Assembly: GCA_945891385.1 (NCBI GenBank)
Contig: CAMDDJ010000001.1
Span: 92,921-156,920, forward strand
DNA length: 64,000 nucleotides
Reading direction: 5' to 3'
From: Candidatus Kuenenia stuttgartensis
Lineage (GTDB): Bacteria > Planctomycetota > Planctomycetia > Pirellulales > UBA1268
The translations under genes were made by a program, and so were the position numbers. The first letter of the stretch is position 1, and every line of letters begins with the position of its first letter. Below the pieces are notes generated by a model. It did no database searches. It was not told the DNA's origin and saw nothing but the letters and a program-made list of their open reading frames with translations. Shown piece after piece: positions 1 through 9,491 of this stretch.

Positions 1-2
1 GT

Positions 3-1040
3 CGCCGGTTCAAGATCGACACGGCCAACCAGGATCAGGATGCCGTCGAGCAACTCCTCGAGGAAGCATTCCCCGGCCGGCTGGCCACCCACTCGATGTC
101 GTTTGGTGAACTCGAGGTAATTCCGGGAGGCGCCGACGGGCCGACTGCGACAGGTGATGGCGAGTCAGCGGCAGCTCGGCTCGCCGTGACGGCGCCGCTC
201 ACGTTCCCGGAGAAAATCGGCCGTCAGGCGCTCGCGGCCACGGTTCGGGCGGCGCTCGAGGCGGAAGGGGCGGGCGACGCGGAGTTCGACCTGCAGGCCG
301 ATGACCCGACCGCCGGCAACGACAAGCCGTGCCGGGCCTGGGCCCTCTCGACCTCGCTCGACGCCGACGCGACCAGGAAGGTGCTCGACCGGATGGCAAC
401 CGATCTGGCCGACACGCCCGTCTACCTCTCCGCCAACGCGATCGGCGGCAAGGTTGCGGGCAATACCCGTGTGACGGCTGTCTACGCCTTGGCGGCCAGC
501 CTCGGGCTGATCGTGCTCTACATCTGGGTCCGATTCCAAAACGTGGCCTTCGGTCTGGCTGCCGTGGTCGCCCTCATCCACGACGTGGCGGTGGCGCTCG
601 CCTGCCTGGCGCTCAGCCGGTTCGTCGCCCCGTTCATGGGCTGGGCACTGGTGGACGAGTTCCGGATCAGTCTCGACGTGGTGGCTGCCCTGCTGACGAT
701 CGTCGGCTTTTCGATCAACGATACGATCGTGATCTTCGACCGCCTGCGGGAGATTCGCGGGAAGGCCAAATATCTGACGGCCGAGATGGTCGACCGGGCG
801 GTCAATCAGACCTTGAGTCGGACGATCCTCACCTCGGGCACGGCCTTTCTGGCAGTCTTGGTCCTCTATCTGGTCGGCGGCCAGGGCATCCATGCCTTTG
901 CCTTTACGATGCTCGTAGGCGTCGTGACCGGCACGCTGAGTTCGATCTACATCGCGGCGCCGCTCGTGCTCTGGCTCCAGCATCGCTTCGGCGAGGCGAC
1001 GGATCAGGCCCGTACGTCCGCCCTGCGGCAGCCGGCGTGA
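3..1040 (+). CDS. secDF: SecDF protein-export membrane protein, C-terminal (SecF) part, cut by window edge
   Basis: The frame is open from the first bases of the window, so the ORF-track start at 96 is internal and the gene is truncated on the left. The visible 345 residues hold the end of a periplasmic head region, then several membrane segments beginning VTAVYALAASLGLIVLYIW. The SecF/SecD signature GFSINDTIVIFDRLREIR follows, then two more hydrophobic helices. SecDF works with SecYEG and SecA, using the proton-motive force to complete export of preproteins. Many planctomycetes carry SecD and SecF as one fused chain, so a fused gene is inferred, although only the SecF half is visible here. 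secA lies in the same window at 36.4-40 kb. Confidence 0.9.
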   Translation, partial: RRFKIDTANQDQDAVEQLLEEAFPGRLATHSMSFGELEVIPGGADGPTATGDGESAAARLAVTAPLTFPEKIGRQALAATVRAALEAEGAGDAEFDLQADDPTAGNDKPCRAWALSTSLDADATRKVLDRMATDLADTPVYLSANAIGGKVAGNTRVTAVYALAASLGLIVLYIWVRFQNVAFGLAAVVALIHDVAVALACLALSRFVAPFMGWALVDEFRISLDVVAALLTIVGFSINDTIVIFDRLREIRGKAKYLTAEMVDRAVNQTLSRTILTSGTAFLAVLVLYLVGGQGIHAFAFTMLVGVVTGTLSSIYIAAPLVLWLQHRFGEATDQARTSALRQPA

Positions 1041-1212
1041 CGGTTCACGCCCTGGAAAACCTTGCGGCTGGTGCAACTTGGTTCGATGAGTGCGGCCGGG
1101 AGGGGGGTTGGTTTCCGCGGCTGCTGGCCAGCCTGGCGGGCGGCGGGTGGCATGATTGCCTTGCGGCCGCGCCCGGCTCCGGTTTGTTGGGCACGGCTTC
1201 GAGGAGGCTGCC

Positions 1213-1956
1213 GTGGATCAATTGGCGCGGATGATCAGGCTCGTGGCCGGGCTGGGCATGATTGCCGCCGGTACGTCGGCTGCCGTGCCGGCCGCTCTCG
1301 ATCTCCACCGCCGGTGGCAGGCCACCGCAGCCACGGTATCCCAGGCTCCGGCCGGCGCGGCTGAGCCGGGTTCTCCAGCTCAGGCCGAGGCGGAGGTCTG
1401 CTCCGGTCCGGAAGACTGGTCGTTCTCCGGGCGTTCGGTGGCCGGGATTCCCGATGGGGTCGGCCCGGTCACCCTGGATCGCGACTATGTGCTGCCGCCG
1501 CCACCCAGCCCGCTGCCGCCGGTAGGCTCGCTACCGCCCCCGGCCAACGCCGCACTCGCGACCGCCTATCGTTCGACCCTCGAAGTTCCGCCACCCCCTC
1601 TCCTCGACGGCCAGCAGCCACCGCCACTCGCTCCTGGTTGGTCCGGCCGGCAGCCAGACGCGGGGCAGCGGCCGGTGTCGCCGGCCCCACAAGCCATGGT
1701 CTACGTGATTCGCGACGGGGATGATCTCACTGGGATCGCCAGCCGGTTCTATGGTCATCCAGCCGCCGCTGCCGCGATCTGGGAGGCCAACCGCGGACTC
1801 CTCGCCGATCCTGGCATTCTCCCGATCGGTGCGACCATTCTCCTGCCGCACCCCGACGCCATGGCGGGGCTCGCCGCTGTCGGGGCCCGCGGCCCGACAA
1901 TCGAGCCGGCTGGCTTTTCGGGTCGTGTCAGGGGGATCGGGCAGACGTCGCCTTGA
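1213..1956 (+). CDS. Membrane-anchored LysM-domain protein with proline-rich linker
   Basis: Start chosen as GTG at 1213 because GAGGAGG lies five bases upstream; the longer ORF start at 1156 has no such site. About 247 residues. An N-terminal hydrophobic stretch (roughly residues 7-27) looks like a signal anchor. The middle is rich in proline (runs such as LPPPPSPLPPVGSLPPP), as in wall-spanning linkers. A C-terminal LysM domain (about residues 160-212) begins VYVIRDGDDLTGIASRFYG and ends IGATILLP. LysM binds N-acetylglucosamine polymers such as peptidoglycan, so a peptidoglycan-associated role in the periplasm is likely. The 3' end overlaps the convergent hydrolase-like gene by 29 bp. Confidence 0.75.
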   Translation: MDQLARMIRLVAGLGMIAAGTSAAVPAALDLHRRWQATAATVSQAPAGAAEPGSPAQAEAEVCSGPEDWSFSGRSVAGIPDGVGPVTLDRDYVLPPPPSPLPPVGSLPPPANAALATAYRSTLEVPPPPLLDGQQPPPLAPGWSGRQPDAGQRPVSPAPQAMVYVIRDGDDLTGIASRFYGHPAAAAAIWEANRGLLADPGILPIGATILLPHPDAMAGLAAVGARGPTIEPAGFSGRVRGIGQTSP

Positions 1957-2950
1957 TGAATGCCGCGACCAGGAACGCGGGGTCGCCGCGGCCGCTCTCG
2001 GAGCGGAACGAGGCGAAGGCATCGCCTGTGAGCATCACCCCGCGCTGATCCCGGGCCGGAATCTCCGCGTAGATGAAGGTCGCGTCACCCTGCTTGGCAG
2101 GCGAGCGGTTGAGCAGTCGACTGTCGAACCAGTCGTCTGGCCTCGCCTTCTTCAGTTGATCACAGACCTTGTCGGCGTCGCGGTTGTTCGGGCCGGCGAC
2201 GACCATCACTGGGAGTTTCGTCCTGACCGGCTCCTGGTCGAGGGCGAGCCGGATCTGAAAGCCTTTGGTCGCAAGGGCCGGTTCGATGAGCACGAGCCCC
2301 TTCACATCGCCTCCCTGCGGACCGCTCGTGATCGGCGGCCAGGCGGCGTCGCCATTGGTCCAGTAGGCCGCTACTGCGGCCCCCAGGCCGGAGCCGACCA
2401 CATACAGGCGGTCGAGGCTCACACCCTTGTCGGGGTGATCTGCGATCCATTTCCGCACGGCTTCGACGTCGCCCCGGAGCGTCGCCTGATTCCTCACCCT
2501 GCCACCACCGGTGGCGACCATGGCGAGAAAGTCCGGTCGCTTGAGGAGGTCGGCCGGCAGCCTACTGCCGGCTGCTCGCTCCATCTCCGGCGCTACCGAT
2601 TCTCCGTGGCCACGGAGATCGGGCACGATGACCGTGTAATCTGCCTCCTGCAGACCCACCGCCAGGGCGTCGACCGTTTCATGGGATCCGCCCAGATCGT
2701 GGATCAGAATCACCGTTGCCGCCGGTGTCGCTCCCTGGCGGAGGGGGTAGTGCCAGGCGACGATGTCGTGCCGATCTCCGGTCTTCAACTCGATCCGGTT
2801 GGGGGGAAGCCGCTCCGGAGTGTCCGGCGTGGGTGCCGGATCGGCGGCGCCGCAGACGCTGGCGACCAGGCCGATCACCAGGACGACCGGCAGCGCGAAA
2901 CGGGACGCCAGGACCGAGTGGGGAACAATCCGTGCGGCGGCGACGTGCAT
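1928..2950 (-). CDS. Secreted alpha/beta-hydrolase-fold protein apparently lacking the nucleophile serine
   Basis: 340 residues with an N-terminal signal peptide (LPVVLVIGLVASVCGAAD). The fold is recognisable from VILIHDLGGSHE (oxyanion-hole HDxGG strand) and VIVPDLRGHGES. At the nucleophile elbow, where active members read GxSxG (for example GHSLG), this protein reads VVGSGLGAAVA. The aligned nucleophile position is glycine and a serine sits one place earlier. Either the protein is a non-catalytic binding protein or catalysis is unusual. It is likely exported to the periplasm. Its stop overlaps the end of the LysM gene, and it diverges from the von Willebrand A gene across 193 bp in which I see no convincing promoter. 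Confidence 0.75.
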   Translation of the reverse strand: MHVAAARIVPHSVLASRFALPVVLVIGLVASVCGAADPAPTPDTPERLPPNRIELKTGDRHDIVAWHYPLRQGATPAATVILIHDLGGSHETVDALAVGLQEADYTVIVPDLRGHGESVAPEMERAAGSRLPADLLKRPDFLAMVATGGGRVRNQATLRGDVEAVRKWIADHPDKGVSLDRLYVVGSGLGAAVAAYWTNGDAAWPPITSGPQGGDVKGLVLIEPALATKGFQIRLALDQEPVRTKLPVMVVAGPNNRDADKVCDQLKKARPDDWFDSRLLNRSPAKQGDATFIYAEIPARDQRGVMLTGDAFASFRSESGRGDPAFLVAAFIKATSARSP

Positions 2951-3143
2951 CGATGATCCTTGGCAGGGGGGTGACTCGCTCCAGACTGGCGGCCAATCCG
3001 CTCGTTCGGGACACCCTCCAAGAATATCCCGATCGCCCCCTTGGATACCACGTTGGGCCGGTTCGAGTTCCGACGGTGGAATCGGGACTGAATGCTACGG
3101 TACGATTCCCTATCGAGGATAGTCGCGCGAGCGAGGCACTACC

Positions 3144-5120
3144 ATGCTTGGAATTGATCGGTTTCGCCGCGTCCCCGGTCTGCCGGTCGCCGACTCCCCA
3201 ACGCACCCCGACCGGACCGCGCCTGCCTGGCTGGTGAGTCTGGTCGTCCATGTGGTGGTGCTGCTGGGCCTCGCCCTCGCCGGTTGGCAGCCGATCGCGA
3301 TGCCGCCCCAGCGGGTGACGATGCTCGACCCGACGGTCGAGCCCGAGCCCGAGATCGTCGAGCTTCGCCAGGAAATCGACGTGGCTGACGAGCCGACCAC
3401 GCAGGTGGGAGGTGAGCCCGATCGTGGTCTGGGAGCGGCTGACTCCTTCGCCCCGCTTCCCGCCGTCGAGCCGGTCGTCCAAGTGGCACTCCCGGAGTTG
3501 GAGGCAGCGGCTGTCGAGGTCGAGGTCACCGACGCCCTGGCGGCAGATGCGTTCGTGGAGCCCTTTTCCAGCCTGGGTGGAGCCCAGGGCGTAGGCGAAG
3601 CCCGAGTGGCCGGAGCGGTCGATCGATTGACACGGGAAATCGTGGCTTCCCTCGATGAGCGGCCCACCCTCGTCTGCTGGGTCTTCGACCAGTCGGTCAG
3701 CCTGGCAGGCCAGCGGCAGGAGATCGCGAATCGGCTGACACGGGTCTTCGATGAATTGGGGGTCACGGCGGCCGGCCGCATCCACGAACTCAACAATCTG
3801 GTCTTCGCCTACGGCAAGGACGTCACGGCGGTGACGCCGGCACCCACCGAGGATGTCTCGCAGGTCGTGGCGGCGATCACGTCGATTCCGATCGACGAGT
3901 CGGGCATCGAGATGACCTTCACGGCGATCGAAGCCGCGGCCCGGAAGGCCGACAGCACCAAGATCGACGGAGGCCGGAAGAATACGCTGGTGATCGCCTT
4001 CACAGACGAGGTGGGCAACGACCAGCAAGTCGTCGATCGAGTGGCGGATTTCTGCCGCCGCGAGGCGATTCGAGTATTCGTGGTGGGCGTGCCGGCCCCC
4101 TTCGGCCAGCAGAGTGTGCGATTCAGGTTCGTTGAGTTCGACCCCCGTTACCAGTCGACGGAGCAGTGGGCCAAAGTCGATCAGGGGCCCGAAACCTTCT
4201 ATCCCGAGGTGGTGCAGGTGCGGCCGAAGGATGCCCCGGACGAGCCGATCGACTCTGGCTTCGGGCCCTTTAACCTCTCCCGGCTCTGCGCCGAGACGGG
4301 GGGCGTCTACTTCGCCGTGCATGCCAATCGCGAGGCGAAGGGAAGGGTCAGAGACGGGGCGGTGGCCCCGATGTCGGCGGCCCTCCGCTATTTCTTCGAC
4401 CCGGTGGTCATGCGGGCGTATACCCCTGATTACCTCAGCACCGCAGAACTCGACAAACGGATCGCGGCCAATCAGGCCAAGCGGGCCCTGGTCGAGGCGG
4501 CCCGTGCCGCGGCGCTCGAACCGCTCGAGGGGGCCACGATGGAGTTTCCGCGGCAGGACGATGGGCGGCTTGTCGGGCTCCTGAGCGAGGCCCAGAAGCA
4601 GGCCGCCCTGCTCGAGCCGAAGATCGACCGGCTCCACGGGCTGTTGGCGAAGGGGCTCGGCGACCGGCCGAAGCTCAAGCCTGACGAGAAGCGGTGGCAG
4701 GCGGGCTACGATCTCGCCATGGGCCGCGTTCTGGCTGCGAAGGTTCGCACCGAGGCCTACAACGCGATGCTGGCCTCGGCCAAGCGAGGGATGAAGTTCA
4801 ATGACCCCAAGAGCGACACCTGGCGGCTGGTGCCGAGCGACGAGGTATCGATGGCCGTTGTGGGGGCCCAGGTGGCCAAGCAGGCCGACGAGGCGAAGCA
4901 GTTTCTCTCACGGGTGGTGGCCGACCATCCCGGCACGCCCTGGGCCAAGATCGCGGCCGACGAACTGGCCATTCCGCTGGGCTACGAATGGAAGGAGGCC
5001 CACACGGGCGTGAATGCTCCGAAGCCCCCGGGCGGGGGCGGTGGCAATCCAAATCGCGGCGACGACAAGAAGCGGATGCTCGCCCCGCCGAAGCCTCCGC
5101 GGGATATTAAGAACCTCTAG
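3144..5120 (+). CDS. Membrane-anchored von Willebrand factor A (VWA) domain protein
   Basis: 658 residues. The start ATG at 3144 has GAGG eight bases upstream. One membrane helix lies near residues 29-48 (WLVSLVVHVVVLLGLALAGW). An acidic linker follows, then a VWA domain from about residue 172 (PTLVCWVFDQSVSLAGQ) with the metal-binding DxSxS motif as DQSVS. A conserved-looking C-terminal half of unknown function follows, and the tail is rich in glycine, proline and lysine (PPGGGGGNPNRGDDKKR). VWA proteins of this anchored type act in protein-protein contacts at the cell envelope. No binding partner is encoded nearby, so the function is unassigned. Downstream lies the non-coding repeat region. 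Confidence 0.8.
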   Translation: MLGIDRFRRVPGLPVADSPTHPDRTAPAWLVSLVVHVVVLLGLALAGWQPIAMPPQRVTMLDPTVEPEPEIVELRQEIDVADEPTTQVGGEPDRGLGAADSFAPLPAVEPVVQVALPELEAAAVEVEVTDALAADAFVEPFSSLGGAQGVGEARVAGAVDRLTREIVASLDERPTLVCWVFDQSVSLAGQRQEIANRLTRVFDELGVTAAGRIHELNNLVFAYGKDVTAVTPAPTEDVSQVVAAITSIPIDESGIEMTFTAIEAAARKADSTKIDGGRKNTLVIAFTDEVGNDQQVVDRVADFCRREAIRVFVVGVPAPFGQQSVRFRFVEFDPRYQSTEQWAKVDQGPETFYPEVVQVRPKDAPDEPIDSGFGPFNLSRLCAETGGVYFAVHANREAKGRVRDGAVAPMSAALRYFFDPVVMRAYTPDYLSTAELDKRIAANQAKRALVEAARAAALEPLEGATMEFPRQDDGRLVGLLSEAQKQAALLEPKIDRLHGLLAKGLGDRPKLKPDEKRWQAGYDLAMGRVLAAKVRTEAYNAMLASAKRGMKFNDPKSDTWRLVPSDEVSMAVVGAQVAKQADEAKQFLSRVVADHPGTPWAKIAADELAIPLGYEWKEAHTGVNAPKPPGGGGGNPNRGDDKKRMLAPPKPPRDIKNL

Positions 5121-5162
5121 GGTTCGCTGGCGGGGTCGGATCGCGGGGTGGAAGCAGTGTCA

Positions 5163-5407
5163 CCTGGCGGGTCGGGATTGCCCATGCCCCGGCGCTGGAG
5201 GTTCGCTGCTGCATGGAGGGGCGGAGGCTGGGCTGCCTGGCGGGTCGGGATTGCCCATGCCCGGCGCTGGAAGTTCGCTGCTGCATGGAGGGGCGGAGGC
5301 TAGGCTGCCTGGTGGGTCGGGATTGCCCATGCCCGGCGCTGGCGGTTCGCTGCTGCATGGAGGGGCGGAGGCTGGGCTGCCTGGTGGGTCGGGATTGCCC
5401 ATGCCCC
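5163..5407. repeat. Tandem array of a 72-73 bp unit, about 3.4 copies
   Basis: The phrase CCTGGYGGGTCGGGATTGCC recurs at 5163, 5236, 5308 and 5380, giving periods of 73, 72 and 72 bp. Three full units are followed by a partial fourth that runs directly into the inverted-repeat element at 5391. Each unit contains GGTTCGCTGCTGCATGGAGG and GGGGCGGAGGCTGGGCTG. Units differ by only a few bases, so the amplification looks recent. The unit resembles the left flank plus left end of the dispersed element found again near 29.3 kb. ORFs called across the array in both directions are low-complexity shadows. Confidence 0.9.
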
Positions 5408-5523
5408 GTCGCCGGACGTTCGCTACGGACATCCTGTCCTTCGCTCACTCGGAGGAAACCTTCGCTGCGCAATCCTTGCTGCGCTCGGTTTCCTACGCCG
5501 GCTCTCGGGGCACAGGCAACCCC
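5391..5523. repeat. Dispersed intergenic element, about 133 bp, with terminal inverted repeats (copy 1)
   Basis: Left end GGGATTGCCCATGCCCC is matched, inverted, by right end GGGGCACAGGCAACCCC. The interior contains GTCGCCGGACGTTCGCT, then TTCGCTCACTCGGAGGAA, and a GGAAACC...GGTTTCC stem. A second complete copy lies at 56396-56526 and a left half at 29324-29375. Size, terminal inverted repeats and intergenic location fit a MITE or a structured repeat of REP/BIME type. No coding capacity is credible. Confidence 0.7.
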
Positions 5524-5687
5524 GACCGGAATGCGATTCCTGAAGTGCCCGAAGCCCACGTTCCTCGGCTTCCCCGTCTCAGGCACGCAGCGAGGCGCAG
5601 CCTTGCGCAGCGTGCCATCCGCGTCGCCCCGACTCGACGACAATCCGCGCAGACGAGGCCACCACTCCGCGCAAGCCGCACGCCATC

Positions 5688-5758
5688 GGCCGCCCGGAAG
5701 GCGGCCGGCCGGGCGGAGGCCCGGCAAGCTCAGCGGGGCCAGGGATGGCCCGCTGAGC
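5688..5758. terminator. Three consecutive GC-rich hairpins between convergent genes (possible bidirectional terminator or REP cluster)
   Basis: Three perfect or near-perfect palindromes follow each other: GGCCGCC-cggaa-GGCGGCC (5688-5706), GCCGGGC-ggag-GCCCGGC (5708-5725), and GCTCAGCGGGGCCA-ggga-TGGCCCGCTGAGC (5728-5758, one bulged G). The last begins 15 bases beyond the stop of the leftward lipoprotein gene. No T-tract follows, so classical intrinsic termination is uncertain. A related GCCGGGC hairpin occurs at 59258-59276. The remaining bases 5524-5687 show nothing I can name. Confidence 0.5.
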
Positions 5759-5772
5759 GCTGAGCGCTGAAG

Positions 5773-6411
5773 TCAAAACGTCAGGCTGTCTTCGGCGAAG
5801 ACTTCTCGGCTCTCGTAGGAATGGAAGAGCCGTGAGACCTGCAGCGACAGCATTTGGAGAAACATGCCACGGAATTCGTTCTCGGACCGATCGGCTGCTG
5901 GGATCGCAGAATTCGCAGGGAAGGCGAAGTCGTCGATCCGCTTCTGGTAGACGAGTTTTTTGTCGTCGAGGTCGTAGACCTTCACATGGGCCGTGGCCCG
6001 GCCCCGGTAGAGGGTGGAGCCTTCGTGATAACGAAACTCCTCGAGGTCGATGCCCACGACGTAGTCGGCATCGAGTGCACGGCCGACGGTCTGATAATCG
6101 ACCCAGGCGTTCTCGTCGATCCAGCGGGCCACTTCGTGTTGGCCGATCACGGTCGAGCGGCGGACGTTCTGCTCGATCTGGCCGCCGACGAGGCCGGCTA
6201 GTTCGCGGGCCGAGCCGGCGTCGGTGAATTCGAGTTCGATGATCGGCCGACAGACGACGGCGACGGTCTGGCCCTTCAGCCCGGCGAATTCGGCCGGCAT
6301 GTCGGCCGGCTGAATCAGGTAGGCGACGGTCAGGAGGGTCGAGCAGCCCGTCGCCAGGGGCACGAGGGTAAGCGGTGCGAGCAGGAGGAGCCGACGCGGG
6401 AAGCCGGTCAT
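5773..6411 (-). CDS. Putative lipoprotein of unknown function
   Basis: Start set at ATG 6411, which gives a clean lipoprotein signal: a basic start (MTGFPRR), a hydrophobic run, then the lipobox PLATGC with the acylated cysteine at residue 23. AGAGGA lies upstream. The mature protein, about 190 residues, has regions such as VVCRPIIELEFTDAG and YVVGIDLEEFRYHEGSTLY, consistent with a small alpha/beta envelope protein. I recognise no named family with certainty; similar lipoproteins are common in planctomycetes. It diverges from tilS (155-bp gap) and converges on the repeat region. Confidence 0.75.
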   Translation of the reverse strand: MTGFPRRLLLLAPLTLVPLATGCSTLLTVAYLIQPADMPAEFAGLKGQTVAVVCRPIIELEFTDAGSARELAGLVGGQIEQNVRRSTVIGQHEVARWIDENAWVDYQTVGRALDADYVVGIDLEEFRYHEGSTLYRGRATAHVKVYDLDDKKLVYQKRIDDFAFPANSAIPAADRSENEFRGMFLQMLSLQVSRLFHSYESREVFAEDSLTF

Positions 6412-6566
6412 GGGATGATCCTCTGAAACGGGGGCTGCGGCGGGGCCTGCCGCGAGGTTGGGACGGTAGCCTTCCGGGCGAGGCCGCTCAATGCCGCTCT
6501 GACTCTCCGGGGAAAAGGCCGGACGGCAGCAGACGCCACCGGCCGATGGCACAATCGAGGTTTCCC

Positions 6567-7595
6567 ATGCTTCCCACTCCCTCCAGCCGCCGCGCTTCGG
6601 AGCCGCCGTCCGTCCGTTTTCTGGCGGCGTTGGCCGCCGGGCTGCCGCCCAGCAGCCCCGGCGGGTTTCCCCTGGTCGTCGGGGTGTCGGGCGGGGCCGA
6701 CAGCGTGGGACTGCTCGTGGGGATGTGCCGCCTCGTCTCGGGGCCGATCGTGGTGGCCCACGCCCAGCACGACCTACGCGACGACGCTCACACTGACAGG
6801 GTGTTCGTCGAGGAACTTGCGGCCGCTCTCGGGCTTCCGTGCGAGTGGCGGCGGCTGGCCGTTCGGGATGAGCGGAGCGAGTCGGGAGAGGGGCTCGAGG
6901 CCCGGGCCCGGCGGCTGCGGTACGACTTTCTCGCGCGTGTCGCGCATGCCTGCGGTGGCCGGCATGTGCTCGTGGCCCACACCGCCGACGACCAGGCCGA
7001 GACGATCCTCCATCGTATCCTGCGGGGCACCGGGATCGCCGGCCTCGCCGGCATGCGCCGGGCCCGGGAACTCTGCGACGGGGTGGCGCTCGTCCGGCCG
7101 CTCCTCGACGTGCCGCGGGCCGACGTGCGGCGGTATCTCGAGGAGGTGGGCACCGACTGGCGGGAAGACGCGACCAACGCCGACACGGCGCGGGCCCGAA
7201 ACTTTCTCCGCCACGAGGTGCTGCCCCGCTGCCTCGGTGGTCCCTATCCTGCGGCTACCGCAGCGGTGGTCCGGCTCGGGGAGCAGGCTGCGGGCGTCGC
7301 CGAGGCACTGGCCAGCGCGGCTGACCGGCTTCTCGAGGAGCATGCCGTTCGAACCGAGGGTGGTGGGATTTGGCTCCGGACTCGGCGACTGACCGGGCTC
7401 CATCCGCACCTCGTGGCCGAAGTCTTCGCGGCCCTGTGGCGGCGGGAGGGTTGGCCTCGCCGCGACATGACGACCGCCCACTACCGGGCGCTCGCCGACC
7501 GTGTGGGCCGGACGACCGGCGATCAACTCGCACTTCCCGGCCGGATGCAGGTCACGTCGGTTGACGACGGTCTCCTGCTCCGACGCGAGGCCTGA
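6567..7595 (+). CDS. tilS: tRNA(Ile)-lysidine synthase
   Basis: TilS modifies C34 of the CAU-anticodon tRNA-Ile to lysidine with ATP, switching decoding from AUG to AUA. The PP-loop ATPase motif SGGADS is at residues 41-46 if the chain starts at ATG 6567, which has CGAGG upstream; ATG 6546 is the alternative. Other landmarks are VVAHAQHDLR, VLVAHTADDQAETILHRILRGTG and DWREDATNAD, all typical of TilS. The product of about 342 residues is shorter than E. coli TilS because the C-terminal domain is reduced, as in many bacteria. Cytoplasmic. Confidence 0.95.
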   Translation: MLPTPSSRRASEPPSVRFLAALAAGLPPSSPGGFPLVVGVSGGADSVGLLVGMCRLVSGPIVVAHAQHDLRDDAHTDRVFVEELAAALGLPCEWRRLAVRDERSESGEGLEARARRLRYDFLARVAHACGGRHVLVAHTADDQAETILHRILRGTGIAGLAGMRRARELCDGVALVRPLLDVPRADVRRYLEEVGTDWREDATNADTARARNFLRHEVLPRCLGGPYPAATAAVVRLGEQAAGVAEALASAADRLLEEHAVRTEGGGIWLRTRRLTGLHPHLVAEVFAALWRREGWPRRDMTTAHYRALADRVGRTTGDQLALPGRMQVTSVDDGLLLRREA

Positions 7596-7620
7596 CGGCA
7601 GACAGAGAGGCCCGCGGTAT

Positions 7621-9216
<1,596 letters not shown>

Positions 9217-9380
9217 GCCGGGTGCCTTGTGCCTGAAGATGAAGGATGGGGAGCCACGGAATCCGCTGGCGAAAGCGGCTGCCGGCGTCCCCCCGGGATG
9301 CAAAACTGGGCAAGACTATAGCAACCGGTTCGGCGGGGCGGAATGGCGGGTTTGGGGGGGCCAGCGAGGGAGACGGCGGC

Positions 9381-9409
9381 TTGACCCTGTTTCCGACCAT
9401 TTCTACTCT
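9381..9409 (+). promoter_or_regulatory. Putative sigma70-type promoter for the AsmA-like gene
   Basis: TTGACC at 9381-9386, a 17-bp spacer, then TACTCT at 9404-9409. Predicted transcription would start near 9416, giving a leader of about 76 nt before the GTG at 9492. The longest-ORF start at 9246 lies upstream of this promoter, which supports the shorter protein. Confidence 0.4.
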
Positions 9410-9491
9410 CCCGCCCCTGCGTGGCATCCCGCTGGCGGCCGCGCGCGTCGGCCGTGGCAGGTCCGCGCTTCCTCGACGGTCTCCTTTTCGC

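Noticed and set aside
2679-4637. 652-aa ORF antisense to the VWA gene
   Set aside because: The VWA protein has a membrane anchor, a DxSxS motif and a good ribosome-binding site; the antisense frame has none.
5163-5407. Possible CRISPR array
   Set aside because: Units are tandem and nearly identical over the full 72 bp with no unique spacers, and no cas genes are present.
9246-9491. N-terminal extension of the AsmA-like protein
   Set aside because: It contains a plausible promoter, overlaps the start region of the divergent MFS gene, and precedes the natural membrane anchor.
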